The notes under the pieces were generated by a model that was given only the letters and a program-made list of their open reading frames with translations, was not told where the DNA came from and made no database searches. Below, piece after piece: positions 48,496 to 56,336 of a stretch of 64,000 bases of DNA. Both the position numbers and the translations under genes were made by a program. The stretch is from Paenibacillus xylanivorans (GTDB lineage Bacteria > Bacillota > Bacilli > Paenibacillales > Paenibacillaceae): contig NZ_LITU01000004.1 in assembly GCF_001280595.1 (NCBI RefSeq), forward strand, positions 1-64,000. The letters are read 5' to 3'. Position 1 is the first letter of the stretch; every line of letters starts with the position of its first letter.

Positions 48496-48525
48496 ATTAT
48501 ATCAGTATCAAAAAGTTGTTGTCAA
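48496..48525 (-). promoter_or_regulatory. Distal veg promoter, full hexamer consensus
   Basis: On the minus strand TTGACA (48525-48520) and TATAAT (48501-48496) are 18 bp apart. It stands 42 bp upstream of the proximal one, in AT-rich sequence. Confidence 0.85.
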
Positions 48526-48542
48526 TGAATTTTTTTGCGAAG

Positions 48543-48567
48543 AAAAAAAGCCACTAAATGGGACTTT
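48543..48567 (-). terminator. Probable terminator of yabG
   Basis: On the minus strand AAAG-TC-CCA pairs with TGG-CTTT across a TTTAG loop with a two-base bulge, followed by T's to 48543. It lies 13 nt past the yabG stop and just before the distal veg promoter. Confidence 0.6.
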
Positions 48568-48579
48568 ATTCCGTCATCT

Positions 48580-49482
48580 TCAGACGGCTGACGGATTCAC
48601 TTTTAACGTGGATAAATCATTCAATCCCGGTAGACCTACCCGATAACTTCCCCGTGTCTCTACGCCGCCCACACCCTGGCTACCACTGATCGTGTTATGC
48701 AGAACGTCGTTCATGTTCACCGTTTCTCGCACCGACGTGAAGGCCGCCTTGGCTGCCACATAGACTGGATCTAAGGCATGAATGAGAATTCTGCCTGGTG
48801 AACTGGCGAAGTTCGCGCCAGCCCGTAGTAAGGCCTCAAAGTGGGACTGACACGCGCCAGCTACAATCGTGAGCGCATCCAGATGACGTTCATATTGCCT
48901 AGCTACCTGAATAGCTGATACGAAGTTTTGTGAATTTTTGTAGCTTCCCAGACTATATAAGTCATAGGGCTGACGAGTTTTGAGTACCCCGTCATGGCCA
49001 GTAATGACGACAATATCCGGACGAACTTTGGGCAGCAGACGATATAAAGTGTCCGCCATGGCAGCCTCGTGCACATATTGCCCCTCTGCGGGAACACGAA
49101 GTTGCTCATAAAGGTTCATGCTTTTTTTCAAATAATTAGGATCACCATCTAGGTGCAGCACTTTGCCAGGCATCTCGAAATAAGCCGGGTCTTGTTGAAC
49201 AGACCATTCCTGAACTATACCTTCACGATTGCGCTCGGCCTGTTCCATCCGATTCTGCTGCAGGCGTGAGAGCGTCTGATGTGCCTTCACATGGGCCTGC
49301 CTTGTCTTGGCACTCTGCGGTTCATAAGGAACCTGTATCAAATCGTCCACAGGGGAATCGGCTAACAGCCGGAACTCGGTCCCTTTAATGATGGCACCGT
49401 CCGACTGGAGGCCTTCCACCCGGAAAGTCACATCTCCTCCGTATGACTTTCGAACGACCAAGTCTCCGATATTCATCAACAT
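48580..49482 (-). CDS. yabG: Sporulation-specific protease YabG
   Basis: Cysteine-type protease of the spore coat that processes coat proteins such as SpoIVA and SafA. The 300-residue protein has an N-terminal barrel-like region (MNIGDLVVRKSYGGDVTFRV) and a catalytic region with DIVVITGHDGVLK and IVAGACQSHFEALLRAGANFASSP. The ATG at 49482 follows AGAGGTG; another ATG two codons later is possible. Between veg and ksgA as in B. subtilis. Confidence 0.95.
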   Translation of the reverse strand: MLMNIGDLVVRKSYGGDVTFRVEGLQSDGAIIKGTEFRLLADSPVDDLIQVPYEPQSAKTRQAHVKAHQTLSRLQQNRMEQAERNREGIVQEWSVQQDPAYFEMPGKVLHLDGDPNYLKKSMNLYEQLRVPAEGQYVHEAAMADTLYRLLPKVRPDIVVITGHDGVLKTRQPYDLYSLGSYKNSQNFVSAIQVARQYERHLDALTIVAGACQSHFEALLRAGANFASSPGRILIHALDPVYVAAKAAFTSVRETVNMNDVLHNTISGSQGVGGVETRGSYRVGLPGLNDLSTLKVNPSAV

Positions 49483-49535
49483 AATCACCTCTACCCCATC
49501 GTATGGGCAGAAACCCGGATTGGTTCATCCGAATT

Positions 49536-50438
49536 TTACAGAGCTGCGCGTACCCCAGCTTCCCACATTACGGTACTGAGTGTCGCGTATTCCTGCAGAC
49601 TCAATGTTTCTCCTCGTCTCGAAGGTTGAATACCGGCCTGCTCCAATAGCTGATCAGCCTGTTCTCTGTTCTCCTTCGTGAAGAAACGAGCTTTCAGATT
49701 ATTCGAGATCGTTTTTCTACGCTGAGCGAAAGAAGCCTGTACCACTTCGAAGAAATGTGCCTCGTCGGGAATTTCAACCGGCGGTTGCTCACGCACCTTT
49801 AACTTAATTACAGCCGATTCCACATTAGGCTGCGGAATAAAGACTGTAGGCGGCACAATACAGACCAATTCCGGCGTACTGTAGTACTGAACCGCAATGC
49901 TCAGACTGCCATAGTCCTTTGATCCTGGTGCAGCAGCCATACGTTCAGCCACTTCCTTCTGGATCATGACCACAATGCTGTCCACAGGCAGCTTCTCTTC
50001 GAGCAACTTCATCATGATTGGTGTCGTTACATAATAAGGCAGATTGGCTACAACACTCACTTTATCTACTGTTCCAAAATCCGTGCGGAATAACTCAGCC
50101 AGATCCAGCTTCAGTACATCCCCGTGATGCACACGAACGTTCGGATAAGGCTGCATCACTTCCCCCAGAATCGGCAACAGTCGCTGATCTATCTCTACAG
50201 CCGTTACAGGCCCGGCTACCCGAGCCAGACGTTCTGTGAGTGCGCCAATACCCGGTCCGATCTCAAGTGCGCCTTTGGACTCGTCCAAATCAGCTGCATT
50301 TACAATTTTGTTCAATATATTTTGATCGATCAGAAAGTTCTGACCTAGGCTCTTCTTAAATGAAAATCCGTGTCTTTGAATAATTTCTTTGGTTCGTTTG
50401 GGTGTTGCGATCTCTACGGTTTCTTCCATGCCCTTCAT
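49536..50438 (-). CDS. ksgA: 16S rRNA (adenine1518-N6/adenine1519-N6)-dimethyltransferase
   Basis: Dimethylates two adjacent adenines in the 3' hairpin of 16S rRNA, a late ribosome maturation step. The Rossmann methyltransferase has [28 protein letters not shown] and the catalytic [13 protein letters not shown]. The start at 50438 comes 2 nt after the rnmV stop and gives 300 residues; the open frame to 50510 overlaps rnmV. Confidence 0.97.
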   Translation of the reverse strand: MKGMEETVEIATPKRTKEIIQRHGFSFKKSLGQNFLIDQNILNKIVNAADLDESKGALEIGPGIGALTERLARVAGPVTAVEIDQRLLPILGEVMQPYPNVRVHHGDVLKLDLAELFRTDFGTVDKVSVVANLPYYVTTPIMMKLLEEKLPVDSIVVMIQKEVAERMAAAPGSKDYGSLSIAVQYYSTPELVCIVPPTVFIPQPNVESAVIKLKVREQPPVEIPDEAHFFEVVQASFAQRRKTISNNLKARFFTKENREQADQLLEQAGIQPSRRGETLSLQEYATLSTVMWEAGVRAAL

Positions 50439-50442
50439 ACGC

Positions 50443-50988
50443 TCACAATCCTTCACGTTCAATTTGCGATAATGCTTCGGAGAATTCTTCCCGGGTAATC
50501 TGGAATACACTCAACCGCTTGTGGAACTGCTTGCCGTTGCAATACCCTATGCCCAGCAGATTGCCTATCTCCATACGGCGTGCAGCAGCCTGTGGGTGCA
50601 CAATCAGTCCCGCTGCAATCAGATCCTCCCAATCAATCAGACTTGGTGCGCCTTCATAAGACGTGTGCACACGTGCCAGTGCATGACGAATGGCCTCCGG
50701 TGAGGCATTCTCCACTCCGATGTCGCCTTTACGCGTAGCATCCGCCTCCGGAATAAAAGCATGCTTGCAACCAGGTACTTTATTGGCGATGATTTTACGA
50801 ATACGTTCACCCGCATGATCCGGATCTGTTAGCACGATGACACCACGTCTCTCTTGAGCAAGTGCAATCCGCTTTAGAATACGCTGATTGATGGCTGACC
50901 CACCGGTCTCGATCGTATCTGCCTGTACCGCACGGCGAATGGCTACGGTGTCGTCACGGCCTTCCACCACGATCACTTCTTTTATCAT
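50443..50988 (-). CDS. rnmV: Ribonuclease M5
   Basis: Toprim nuclease that matures 5S rRNA. The 181-residue protein has the Toprim glutamate [12 protein letters not shown], the [14 protein letters not shown] aspartate motif, and [17 protein letters not shown]. It is followed directly by ksgA, the usual pair for ribosome maturation. Confidence 0.96.
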   Translation of the reverse strand: MIKEVIVVEGRDDTVAIRRAVQADTIETGGSAINQRILKRIALAQERRGVIVLTDPDHAGERIRKIIANKVPGCKHAFIPEADATRKGDIGVENASPEAIRHALARVHTSYEGAPSLIDWEDLIAAGLIVHPQAAARRMEIGNLLGIGYCNGKQFHKRLSVFQITREEFSEALSQIEREGL

Positions 50989-51011
50989 GTTCCATTTCTT
51001 CCTTTCTAACG

Positions 51012-51038
51012 CAAAAAGAAGAGGAATATCCTCTTCTC
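51012..51038 (-). terminator. Intrinsic terminator of the yabE-like gene, T-rich end
   Basis: AGAAGAGGA (51017-51025) and TCCTCTTCT (51029-51037) form a perfect 9-bp stem with a 3-nt loop, and on the minus strand it ends in five T's. It lies directly before the rnmV start. Confidence 0.88.
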
Positions 51039-51045
51039 TGCCAAA

Positions 51046-51079
51046 CGGCGGGGGAGACTGAATTCAGACCCCTCCGCCG
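51046..51079. other. GC-rich second hairpin between the yabE-like gene and rnmV
   Basis: CGGCGGGGG (51046-51054) pairs with CCCCTCCGCCG (51069-51079), allowing one G-U. Together with the terminator next to it this makes a double barrier between the two genes. Confidence 0.65.
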
Positions 51080-51143
51080 CATATTCCGCATGAATCATTC
51101 ATGCTTATATTTTATAGCATTCCCATATCAAAGTAAAACGATT

Positions 51144-52328
51144 TTAGTTCGCTTCCGGCTTCACCGGACCAATCACATATACCGTCTTGCCTTTCTTCCG
51201 TCCGAAGTTCAGGGCATGTTTCACACTATCATAATACACATCAATTTTGTTGCCTTTAATGGCACCACCTGTGTCTTCCGCACGCCGGAAGCCAAGGCCC
51301 TCGATATACACCCACCAGCCAATCGGAATGATTTTGGGATCAACCGCAATGGTACGTCCCTCGGTTACCCGAGTACCTGATGCTGTTTTTGTGCCGATAC
51401 CGGGCTCTTCAGAAGAGTATGCCGTCATGGATACATTTTTCAAAACTTTAGAATATTTAAAAGAACTGCCTGAGACGGTAATTACTTTGCTGCCCGAGGC
51501 AGCGGTTTTCTTCGAGTTCGTGGTTGTTGCTGTTTTTGTCGTGGAAGTCTGCGCCGATACTGTCTGAATCACCGGCTCTTTCACAACAGGTTTGGCTTTG
51601 GTACCAACGGCGATAACTTTATCGACGCGATTCGTTGCAATCGATTTGCCGACCATTTTTTTGGAGACCAATTCTCCATCCTGGAACACCTTTTCAATAT
51701 GCTGTACAAGTGTGCCTTCTTTACCGCTCACAACGACACGATTGTCGCCTTTGTACAAGCTAGGGTCAGCCGTTTTGATCACTTTATAAGCAATTGGCTG
51801 TTCCACTTCCACCGTACGCTTTGTTACGCGCACTACACGGATTTTCATATCCGCTTCAATAGTGGTTCCAAGCGCAGGATATACTTTGTCTTCACTTGCA
51901 ATCTGAATACCTGATTTGTGAATCGCATCTTTTACCGAAGAATCGGTTGTATACAGAGTCTTGGTGTCTCCGTCTGCCGTAATCTTAACTGGAACGGCCC
52001 GCTCAATAACGATGCGGTCTCCATCTGTGATTGCCCCGTTCAAGGGCATGGATACCTGATCGTGAGGGCTGACTGTGATTGACTGCTCCTCCAGCATTTC
52101 CTGAAGCATTCCTGTACGAGTCTCTACCGCCTGAGCTTTGCCATCAATAACCAGTGAAATTTGTTTCCCGGCCTGACCGTAAACGACTAACAAGATCATG
52201 ATTGTAAGCGCAATTGAGAAAATCGCGATCAATGCCATTTGACGCAAGTTCTCATGCTTCCACCGCAACGCGAAAGACTTACTGGATGATCGTGACTCAT
52301 GGGTCTCTTCTGGTTGGAATGTGCCCAC
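51144..52328 (-). CDS. yabE: YabE-like cell-wall protein with DUF348, G5 and 3D domains
   Basis: An envelope protein likely to act on peptidoglycan, related to resuscitation-promoting factors. One N-terminal membrane helix (MALIAIFSIALTIMILLVVY), three DUF348-type repeats, a G5 domain (VEQPIAYKVIKTADPSLYKG), a Ser/Thr/Lys-rich linker, and a C-terminal 3D domain with its aspartates in AVDPKIIPIGWWVYI, AEDTGGAIKGNKIDVYY. The GTG at 52328, 8 nt after AAGGAGG, gives 394 residues and is the best start. It is controlled by the ydaO-type riboswitch in its 600-nt leader. Confidence 0.92.
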   Translation of the reverse strand: MGTFQPEETHESRSSSKSFALRWKHENLRQMALIAIFSIALTIMILLVVYGQAGKQISLVIDGKAQAVETRTGMLQEMLEEQSITVSPHDQVSMPLNGAITDGDRIVIERAVPVKITADGDTKTLYTTDSSVKDAIHKSGIQIASEDKVYPALGTTIEADMKIRVVRVTKRTVEVEQPIAYKVIKTADPSLYKGDNRVVVSGKEGTLVQHIEKVFQDGELVSKKMVGKSIATNRVDKVIAVGTKAKPVVKEPVIQTVSAQTSTTKTATTTNSKKTAASGSKVITVSGSSFKYSKVLKNVSMTAYSSEEPGIGTKTASGTRVTEGRTIAVDPKIIPIGWWVYIEGLGFRRAEDTGGAIKGNKIDVYYDSVKHALNFGRKKGKTVYVIGPVKPEAN

Positions 52329-52401
52329 TTCTCCGTCCTCCTTCATAGCCTCGCCGTCTAAAGTAATGCATGATGTCTTTGACGCGACTATACCAAATTT
52401 T

Positions 52402-52464
52402 CTACAGAACACAGATCGGACCAACATAATCCGGTTCTGCACCATGAATCACTCTTCGCAACAT
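52402..52464 (-). CDS. Putative 20-codon leader peptide upstream of the yabE-like gene
   Basis: ATG at 52464 follows a near-perfect AGGAGG with 8 nt spacing and reads 20 codons (MLRRVIHGAEPDYVGPICVL) to a TAG. It lies between the riboswitch terminator and the main gene. No domain can be recognised in so short a sequence. It may be a leader peptide that affects translation of the main gene, or chance. Confidence 0.45.
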   Translation of the reverse strand: MLRRVIHGAEPDYVGPICVL

Positions 52465-52520
52465 GATGTCATCCTCCTGAATACTTACCGTATGATGACA
52501 GTATTTCTTTTATTCAAAAA

Positions 52521-52565
52521 CAAAAAAGCCAAAGAAAGAGTTTAAGAGGAACTCTTTCGTGGCTT
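52521..52565 (-). terminator. Terminator of the c-di-AMP riboswitch expression platform
   Basis: On the minus strand AAGCCACGAAAGAGTT and AACTCTTTCTTTGGCTT form a long stem with one mismatch, and it ends in six T's. It stands 50 nt after the aptamer, upstream of the yabE-like gene, as expected for a riboswitch-controlled terminator. Confidence 0.85.
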
Positions 52566-52614
52566 CCGAATGATTCTGAATATCGGAAATTCATGCACGA
52601 GGTTGCCTCTCTTT

Positions 52615-52852
52615 TTCCGCTTGCGAGGTTAGCTGTCGGGTTCGGGCGAAAGAGAGCCGCCCTATCTCCGGTCATCCGCTCATGGCGGACGCCCTTGAAT
52701 TCACCCCGAGACCCAAAGAAGAAATCAAATACGACTTCGCAGATTCATACGCTGCTTTTGGGTCAGCGCATGTTGCGCATCGGCTGCAATCACCGATGTT
52801 TAAGCCCTATTGGTTCCCCCGCTCTCCGTTAACGGAGACTCAGCGAGACTGA
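52615..52852 (-). promoter_or_regulatory. ydaO/yuaA-type c-di-AMP riboswitch
   Basis: On the minus strand the leader shows conserved parts of the ydaO motif: CGCTGAG near 52845, AGAGCGGGGGAACCAATAGG near 52825-52806, GGGGTGAATTC near 52707-52697 and CCGACAGCTAACCTCGCAAG near 52641-52622. The 5' and 3' ends can close a helix (CGCT with AGCG). ydaO aptamers bind c-di-AMP and usually turn off genes for potassium transport, osmolyte uptake or wall remodelling. Here it stands before a 3D-domain wall protein, a known target class. Confidence 0.88.
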
Positions 52853-52944
52853 TTCATGAAAGTAATGTTGTTTCATCGGAAAGTGTCCCTTTGTTCATCC
52901 CCCGAACATCTGTCCAATTTTCCGCACAACAATTCACTGAAAAG

Positions 52945-52974
52945 ATGATATCCTGTTTCTATGCATGTTGTAAA
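52945..52974 (-). promoter_or_regulatory. Promoter of the riboswitch-yabE transcript
   Basis: On the minus strand TTTACA (52974-52969) and TATCAT (52950-52945) are 18 bp apart. It would start the RNA about 85 nt before the aptamer. The sequence upstream, 52975-53090, is AT-rich. Confidence 0.55.
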
Positions 52975-53096
52975 GCGTTGTTCAAGTACGTTTTTCTAAA
53001 TATTTGGTTAAAATATTGTAATATTCTTGATTTATTTAGGTCAAAAAGCAAATTAACTCCGCCTTACTCACTTTTTCACCCGTTTTGCTCGATATT

Positions 53097-53867
53097 TTAA
53101 CGAATCCCAAATCGTTCCATGGCATTTTTGGTCGTTATTGCTACAATTTCCTCTACCGAAATGCCTTTAATTTCCGCAGCTGCTTCTGCAACCAGACGTA
53201 CATGCGCTGTCTCATTACGTTTTCCACGATAAGGGTGGGGTGTCAAATAAGGAGAGTCCGTTTCAATGAAAAATCGGTCCATAGGAACCTTCTCAAGCAC
53301 CTCTTTCGGCTGCTTCGCATTTTTGAACGTAATTGGCCCTCCGAAGGAAAGATGAAAGCCCAGATCCAGGCACATTTTCGCCGTTTCCCAGCTGCCAGAG
53401 AACGAATGCATGACACCGCCTACTTCTCCGGCCTTCTCTTCACGCAGAATCCTCACAATATCCTCATGCGCATCCCGGTTGTGAATGACGATTGGCATAT
53501 TCAACTCCCGGGCCAGACTAATCTGTTGTCGCAATACGCGATGTTGAACCTCTTTTGGTGAAGTATCCCAGTAATAGTCTAGACCAATTTCACCGATGGC
53601 TACCACTTTTTCATGCTTGCATAAAGATGCAATCCATTCCAGATCACCCTCCTGCATCGTGATTGCATCCACAGGGTGCCAGCCTACCGCAGCATATATA
53701 AAATCATAGGTCTCAGCCAGCTTCATCGTGGATGGGATAGTCTCCCGGTTAAAGCCCACGTTAATCATGCGGCCAACGCCTGCATCCACAGCACGCTGAA
53801 TCATTTCCTCGCGGTCCTCGTCGAATTGTGGTGCATCCAGGTGGGTATGTGTGTCGAATAACATCAT
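53097..53867 (-). CDS. tatD: TatD-family metal-dependent DNase
   Basis: A TIM-barrel hydrolase of 256 residues (YabD-like) with DTHTHLDAPQFD, AIGEIGLDYYWD, HNRDAHEDIVRIL, HSFSGSW and FIETDSPYL giving the metal ligands. TatD proteins act as 3'-5' exonucleases in DNA repair or tRNA processing. In B. subtilis it follows metS; here metS is missing and the upstream neighbour is an HD-domain gene. Confidence 0.95.
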   Translation of the reverse strand: MMLFDTHTHLDAPQFDEDREEMIQRAVDAGVGRMINVGFNRETIPSTMKLAETYDFIYAAVGWHPVDAITMQEGDLEWIASLCKHEKVVAIGEIGLDYYWDTSPKEVQHRVLRQQISLARELNMPIVIHNRDAHEDIVRILREEKAGEVGGVMHSFSGSWETAKMCLDLGFHLSFGGPITFKNAKQPKEVLEKVPMDRFFIETDSPYLTPHPYRGKRNETAHVRLVAEAAAEIKGISVEEIVAITTKNAMERFGIR

Positions 53868-54198
53868 GCTGTATTTCTCCCTTCATGTCGAATAAACGAC
53901 TATCTCTTTTTAATCTATCCTGCAGATCTTAACCAGAACATAAATATTACTAAATGGATCATGCTTTTTTCTATATTTCATTCCATTAGTTCATTGAGCA
54001 CAACATGTAGAGCGAACAAGTTCCTTCTTATCTATATGTTGCTTATTTTTAGTCTCTCGGGTTGTATTCTAATTGCTCTGATTACAAAATTATGTCGATC
54101 TACATGTACTCTCCATTAAAGCAGATTACTGTATTATGAAAAATAGCTCTTTTAGAAAGCTTTTTGCATCATGACTCATAAACAGCATTGCATATCAT
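53868..54198. other. AT-rich intergenic region upstream of tatD
   Basis: About 330 bp without a supported gene. A weak hairpin AAAAAGCT...AGCTATTTTT on the minus strand near 54144-54172 may end the HD gene. One 0A-box match, TGTCGAA at 53886-53892, lies 19 bp before tatD. This is where metS stands in B. subtilis; I saw no remnant of it. Confidence 0.5.
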
Positions 54199-55479
54199 TT
54201 AATGTGAGAAATAGGGGCGTATATGGGACGGTAATTCATGGACAATCGCATCTACCTTATTTTGCGGATAATACAAGTGATGCTTTCCGCGGTGAAGGCC
54301 ACTGATTGAACGGACGATGTCGGACACCTCTGACAACTCATGTAACTTGTCTTGCCGATCAAGTAATAGGATCTGCTTGTCCGTCGATTCATCCGGACGA
54401 AACACATCATACGGATTATCCGTTGGAAAATCAATTTCAAGATCATACTCGGGATTGAGACCTGCTAAGGTGAAGGCTTCCCGAATCTCTTCAATCATGT
54501 TTACGTCGATCTGTTCAATCTCTACATACTTATATAATTTGCGATCTATAAAACGTTCGCATAACTCACTTAGAACAGCATCGTCCTCTTTGCGCCACTG
54601 CATAAATGCCGTCTGAATCAGAGCTTCGTCCAGTTGCAAATATTCATCCACCGATAGATCTCCATTGAATAACTGGGGTAGTGGATCGATCATGAAGCGG
54701 AATTGAAAATCTTGCTGTATGAGACTTTTCGCCCGCTTAAAGATTTGCCGCAATATAATTTCCGAACTTCGGGTGACCGGATGAAAGTAAATTTGCCAGT
54801 ACATCTGGTACCTGGACATCAAGTAATCCTCCACGGCGTGCATGCCCGACTCCTTAACCACGATTCGTCCGTGATATGGACGCAGCATACGCAGGATGCG
54901 GTCAAGGTCGATCGTCCCATAGTTGACACCTGTAAAGTAGGCATCCCGCAGCAAATAATCCATGCGGTCCGCATCCAGCGGACTGGTGACCAAATTAACG
55001 ACAATGGGCTTTTCATACGTTTTTTGAATAACAGAAGCCACTTTCTCGGGAAAATCAGGAGCATACCGTCTTAAGATCGCCCCTACTTCGGTATCACCTG
55101 TAATGATCTTACAAGTCCAATCCTCATGATTCATATCGAAAGCTTCTTCTATAGAGTGAGAGAATGGCCCATGTCCAAGATCATGGAGCAATGCTGCGCA
55201 AAGGGCTACCGTTTTTTCCTCCTTTGGCCAATCTGAATAGTGACTTCTTTCGAATTGGGAAATAATCTTACGCGTAATTTCGTAGACACCCAAGGAATGT
55301 GAGAAGCGACTGTGCTCTGCACCGTGGAAAGTAAGAAATGATGTTCCCAATTGACGGATTCGACGTAAACGTTGAAACTCGGGCGTGTTGATCAACTGCC
55401 ATATAATCGGATCTTGCACATGGATATAATTATGTACCGGATCTTTAAACACCTTTTCTTCCGTTAAACGCTGTTCCAT
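54199..55479 (-). CDS. HD-domain phosphohydrolase (YwfO/SAMHD1-like)
   Basis: A 426-residue protein with the HD superfamily core: RFSHSLGVYEI, the metal pair in ALLHDLGHGPFSHSIEE and SPLDADRMDYLLRDAYFTG. Relatives include dNTP triphosphohydrolases and B. subtilis YwfO. The C-terminal half is a helical domain without a known motif. Its promoter region is full of 0A boxes, suggesting Spo0A control. It takes the place of metS in the conserved order. Confidence 0.88.
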   Translation of the reverse strand: MEQRLTEEKVFKDPVHNYIHVQDPIIWQLINTPEFQRLRRIRQLGTSFLTFHGAEHSRFSHSLGVYEITRKIISQFERSHYSDWPKEEKTVALCAALLHDLGHGPFSHSIEEAFDMNHEDWTCKIITGDTEVGAILRRYAPDFPEKVASVIQKTYEKPIVVNLVTSPLDADRMDYLLRDAYFTGVNYGTIDLDRILRMLRPYHGRIVVKESGMHAVEDYLMSRYQMYWQIYFHPVTRSSEIILRQIFKRAKSLIQQDFQFRFMIDPLPQLFNGDLSVDEYLQLDEALIQTAFMQWRKEDDAVLSELCERFIDRKLYKYVEIEQIDVNMIEEIREAFTLAGLNPEYDLEIDFPTDNPYDVFRPDESTDKQILLLDRQDKLHELSEVSDIVRSISGLHRGKHHLYYPQNKVDAIVHELPSHIRPYFSH

Positions 55480-55511
55480 GTCTATTCACTCCTTTAAATA
55501 TCGTTTGTATT

Positions 55512-55601
55512 TGTCGCTTTTAAGTATAATACCACCAAGGATTCGACATTCTTTGACGAATCTTGTCGAATAAGGTAGTTTTGTCGTTTTCCAAATCGAC
55601 A
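55512..55601. promoter_or_regulatory. Cluster of Spo0A boxes between the HD gene and abrB
   Basis: Within 90 bp there are two exact 0A boxes (TTCGACA at 55542-55548, TGTCGAA at 55564-55570) and four near matches (TGTCGCT 55512, TGACGAA 55554, TGTCGTT 55582, ATCGACA 55595). The boxes lie where the -35 of the HD gene would be, next to a TATAC-type -10 near 55523-55529. This is the layout of a Spo0A-activated promoter, but it is also close enough to affect abrB. Confidence 0.7.
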
Positions 55602-55698
55602 AAGCTGACATTCATGTTTAAATACGAAAAACGGCTTCCAATCCCTTACCACTCGTAATCTTATCAAAAACAGCCTTTATTTTAAGCTAATTTTAAGG

Positions 55699-55757
55699 TT
55701 GACTGTTTTGGGAATCGTTGGTATGATGAGTATCATAAAACATAAAATAATGTCGAA
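55699..55757 (+). promoter_or_regulatory. abrB promoter with downstream Spo0A box
   Basis: TTGACT (55699-55704) and TATGAT (55722-55727) are 17 bp apart, with transcription starting near 55734. An exact 0A box TGTCGAA (55751-55757) lies about 20 bp downstream. In B. subtilis Spo0A~P represses abrB by binding just downstream of its promoters, so this arrangement is conserved. Confidence 0.8.
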
Positions 55758-55797
55758 TAATGACAATGATCGTTAGCTGAGAGGAGCACTGATTATA

Positions 55798-56052
55798 ATG
55801 ATGAAATCAACAGGTATTGTAAGAAAAGTGGATGAACTGGGACGGGTAGTTATTCCAATTGAATTGCGCCGTACGCTCGGTATTGGTGAAAAAGATGCTC
55901 TTGAGATCTATGTTGATGGCGAGCGCATCATGTTGAAAAAATACGAGCCAGCTTGTATCTTCTGTGGCAATGCAGAGAACGTTACTTATTTCAAAGGTAA
56001 AATTGTTTGTAACGAATGTATTTCCGAAATCCCTGCACCTGTGACAAAATAA
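55798..56052 (+). CDS. abrB: Transition-state regulator AbrB, zinc-ribbon variant
   Basis: An 84-residue regulator whose N-terminal 52 residues are the AbrB DNA-binding domain (MMKSTGIVRKVDELGRVVIP, RRTLGIGEKDALEIYVDGER). In place of the B. subtilis C-terminal oligomerisation domain it has CIFCGNAENVTYFKGKIVCN and then EC, two CxxC pairs that look like a zinc ribbon. It represses transition-state and sporulation genes in growth. One of few plus-strand genes; Spo0A boxes flank its promoter. Confidence 0.95.
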   Translation: MMKSTGIVRKVDELGRVVIPIELRRTLGIGEKDALEIYVDGERIMLKKYEPACIFCGNAENVTYFKGKIVCNECISEIPAPVTK

Positions 56053-56115
56053 GAAATTCCAGGTATAATGGTCTTATTAAATTGTTATTTCTAACCTTTT
56101 TATATTCCTTGATCG

Positions 56116-56155
56116 CCTTCCCGGTGTGAACCCCACCGCTGGAAGGTTTTTTTTT
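56116..56155 (+). terminator. Intrinsic terminator of abrB
   Basis: CCTTCC (56116-56122) pairs with GGAAGG (56141-56146), with inner GGTG/CACC pairing, followed by a run of nine T's. Confidence 0.92.
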
Positions 56156-56209
56156 GCTTTTATTGGTTTTCATTACCCAAAAGATCCAGCTTCGAGTCTG
56201 TTTAACTCC

Positions 56210-56251
56210 AAAAAAAGAGCGGTGACGTTCGTAATATTTTTTCTCCGCTCT
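56210..56251 (-). terminator. Intrinsic terminator of rsmI
   Basis: On the minus strand AGAGCGG (56251-56245) pairs with CCGCTCT (56222-56216), with a long loop, and ends in seven T's. Confidence 0.8.
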
Positions 56252-56336
56252 ACTCGTTTTAATATTCCATTAAGATTGGATCTAAGGTTCCTTTAAGTTT
56301 ATGTTCCCTATTCCAGCATATTTTGTTGATTCGTTA

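Noticed and set aside
53868..54198. Remnant of metS
   Set aside because: No reading frame or motif resembling methionyl-tRNA synthetase is visible in the gap.
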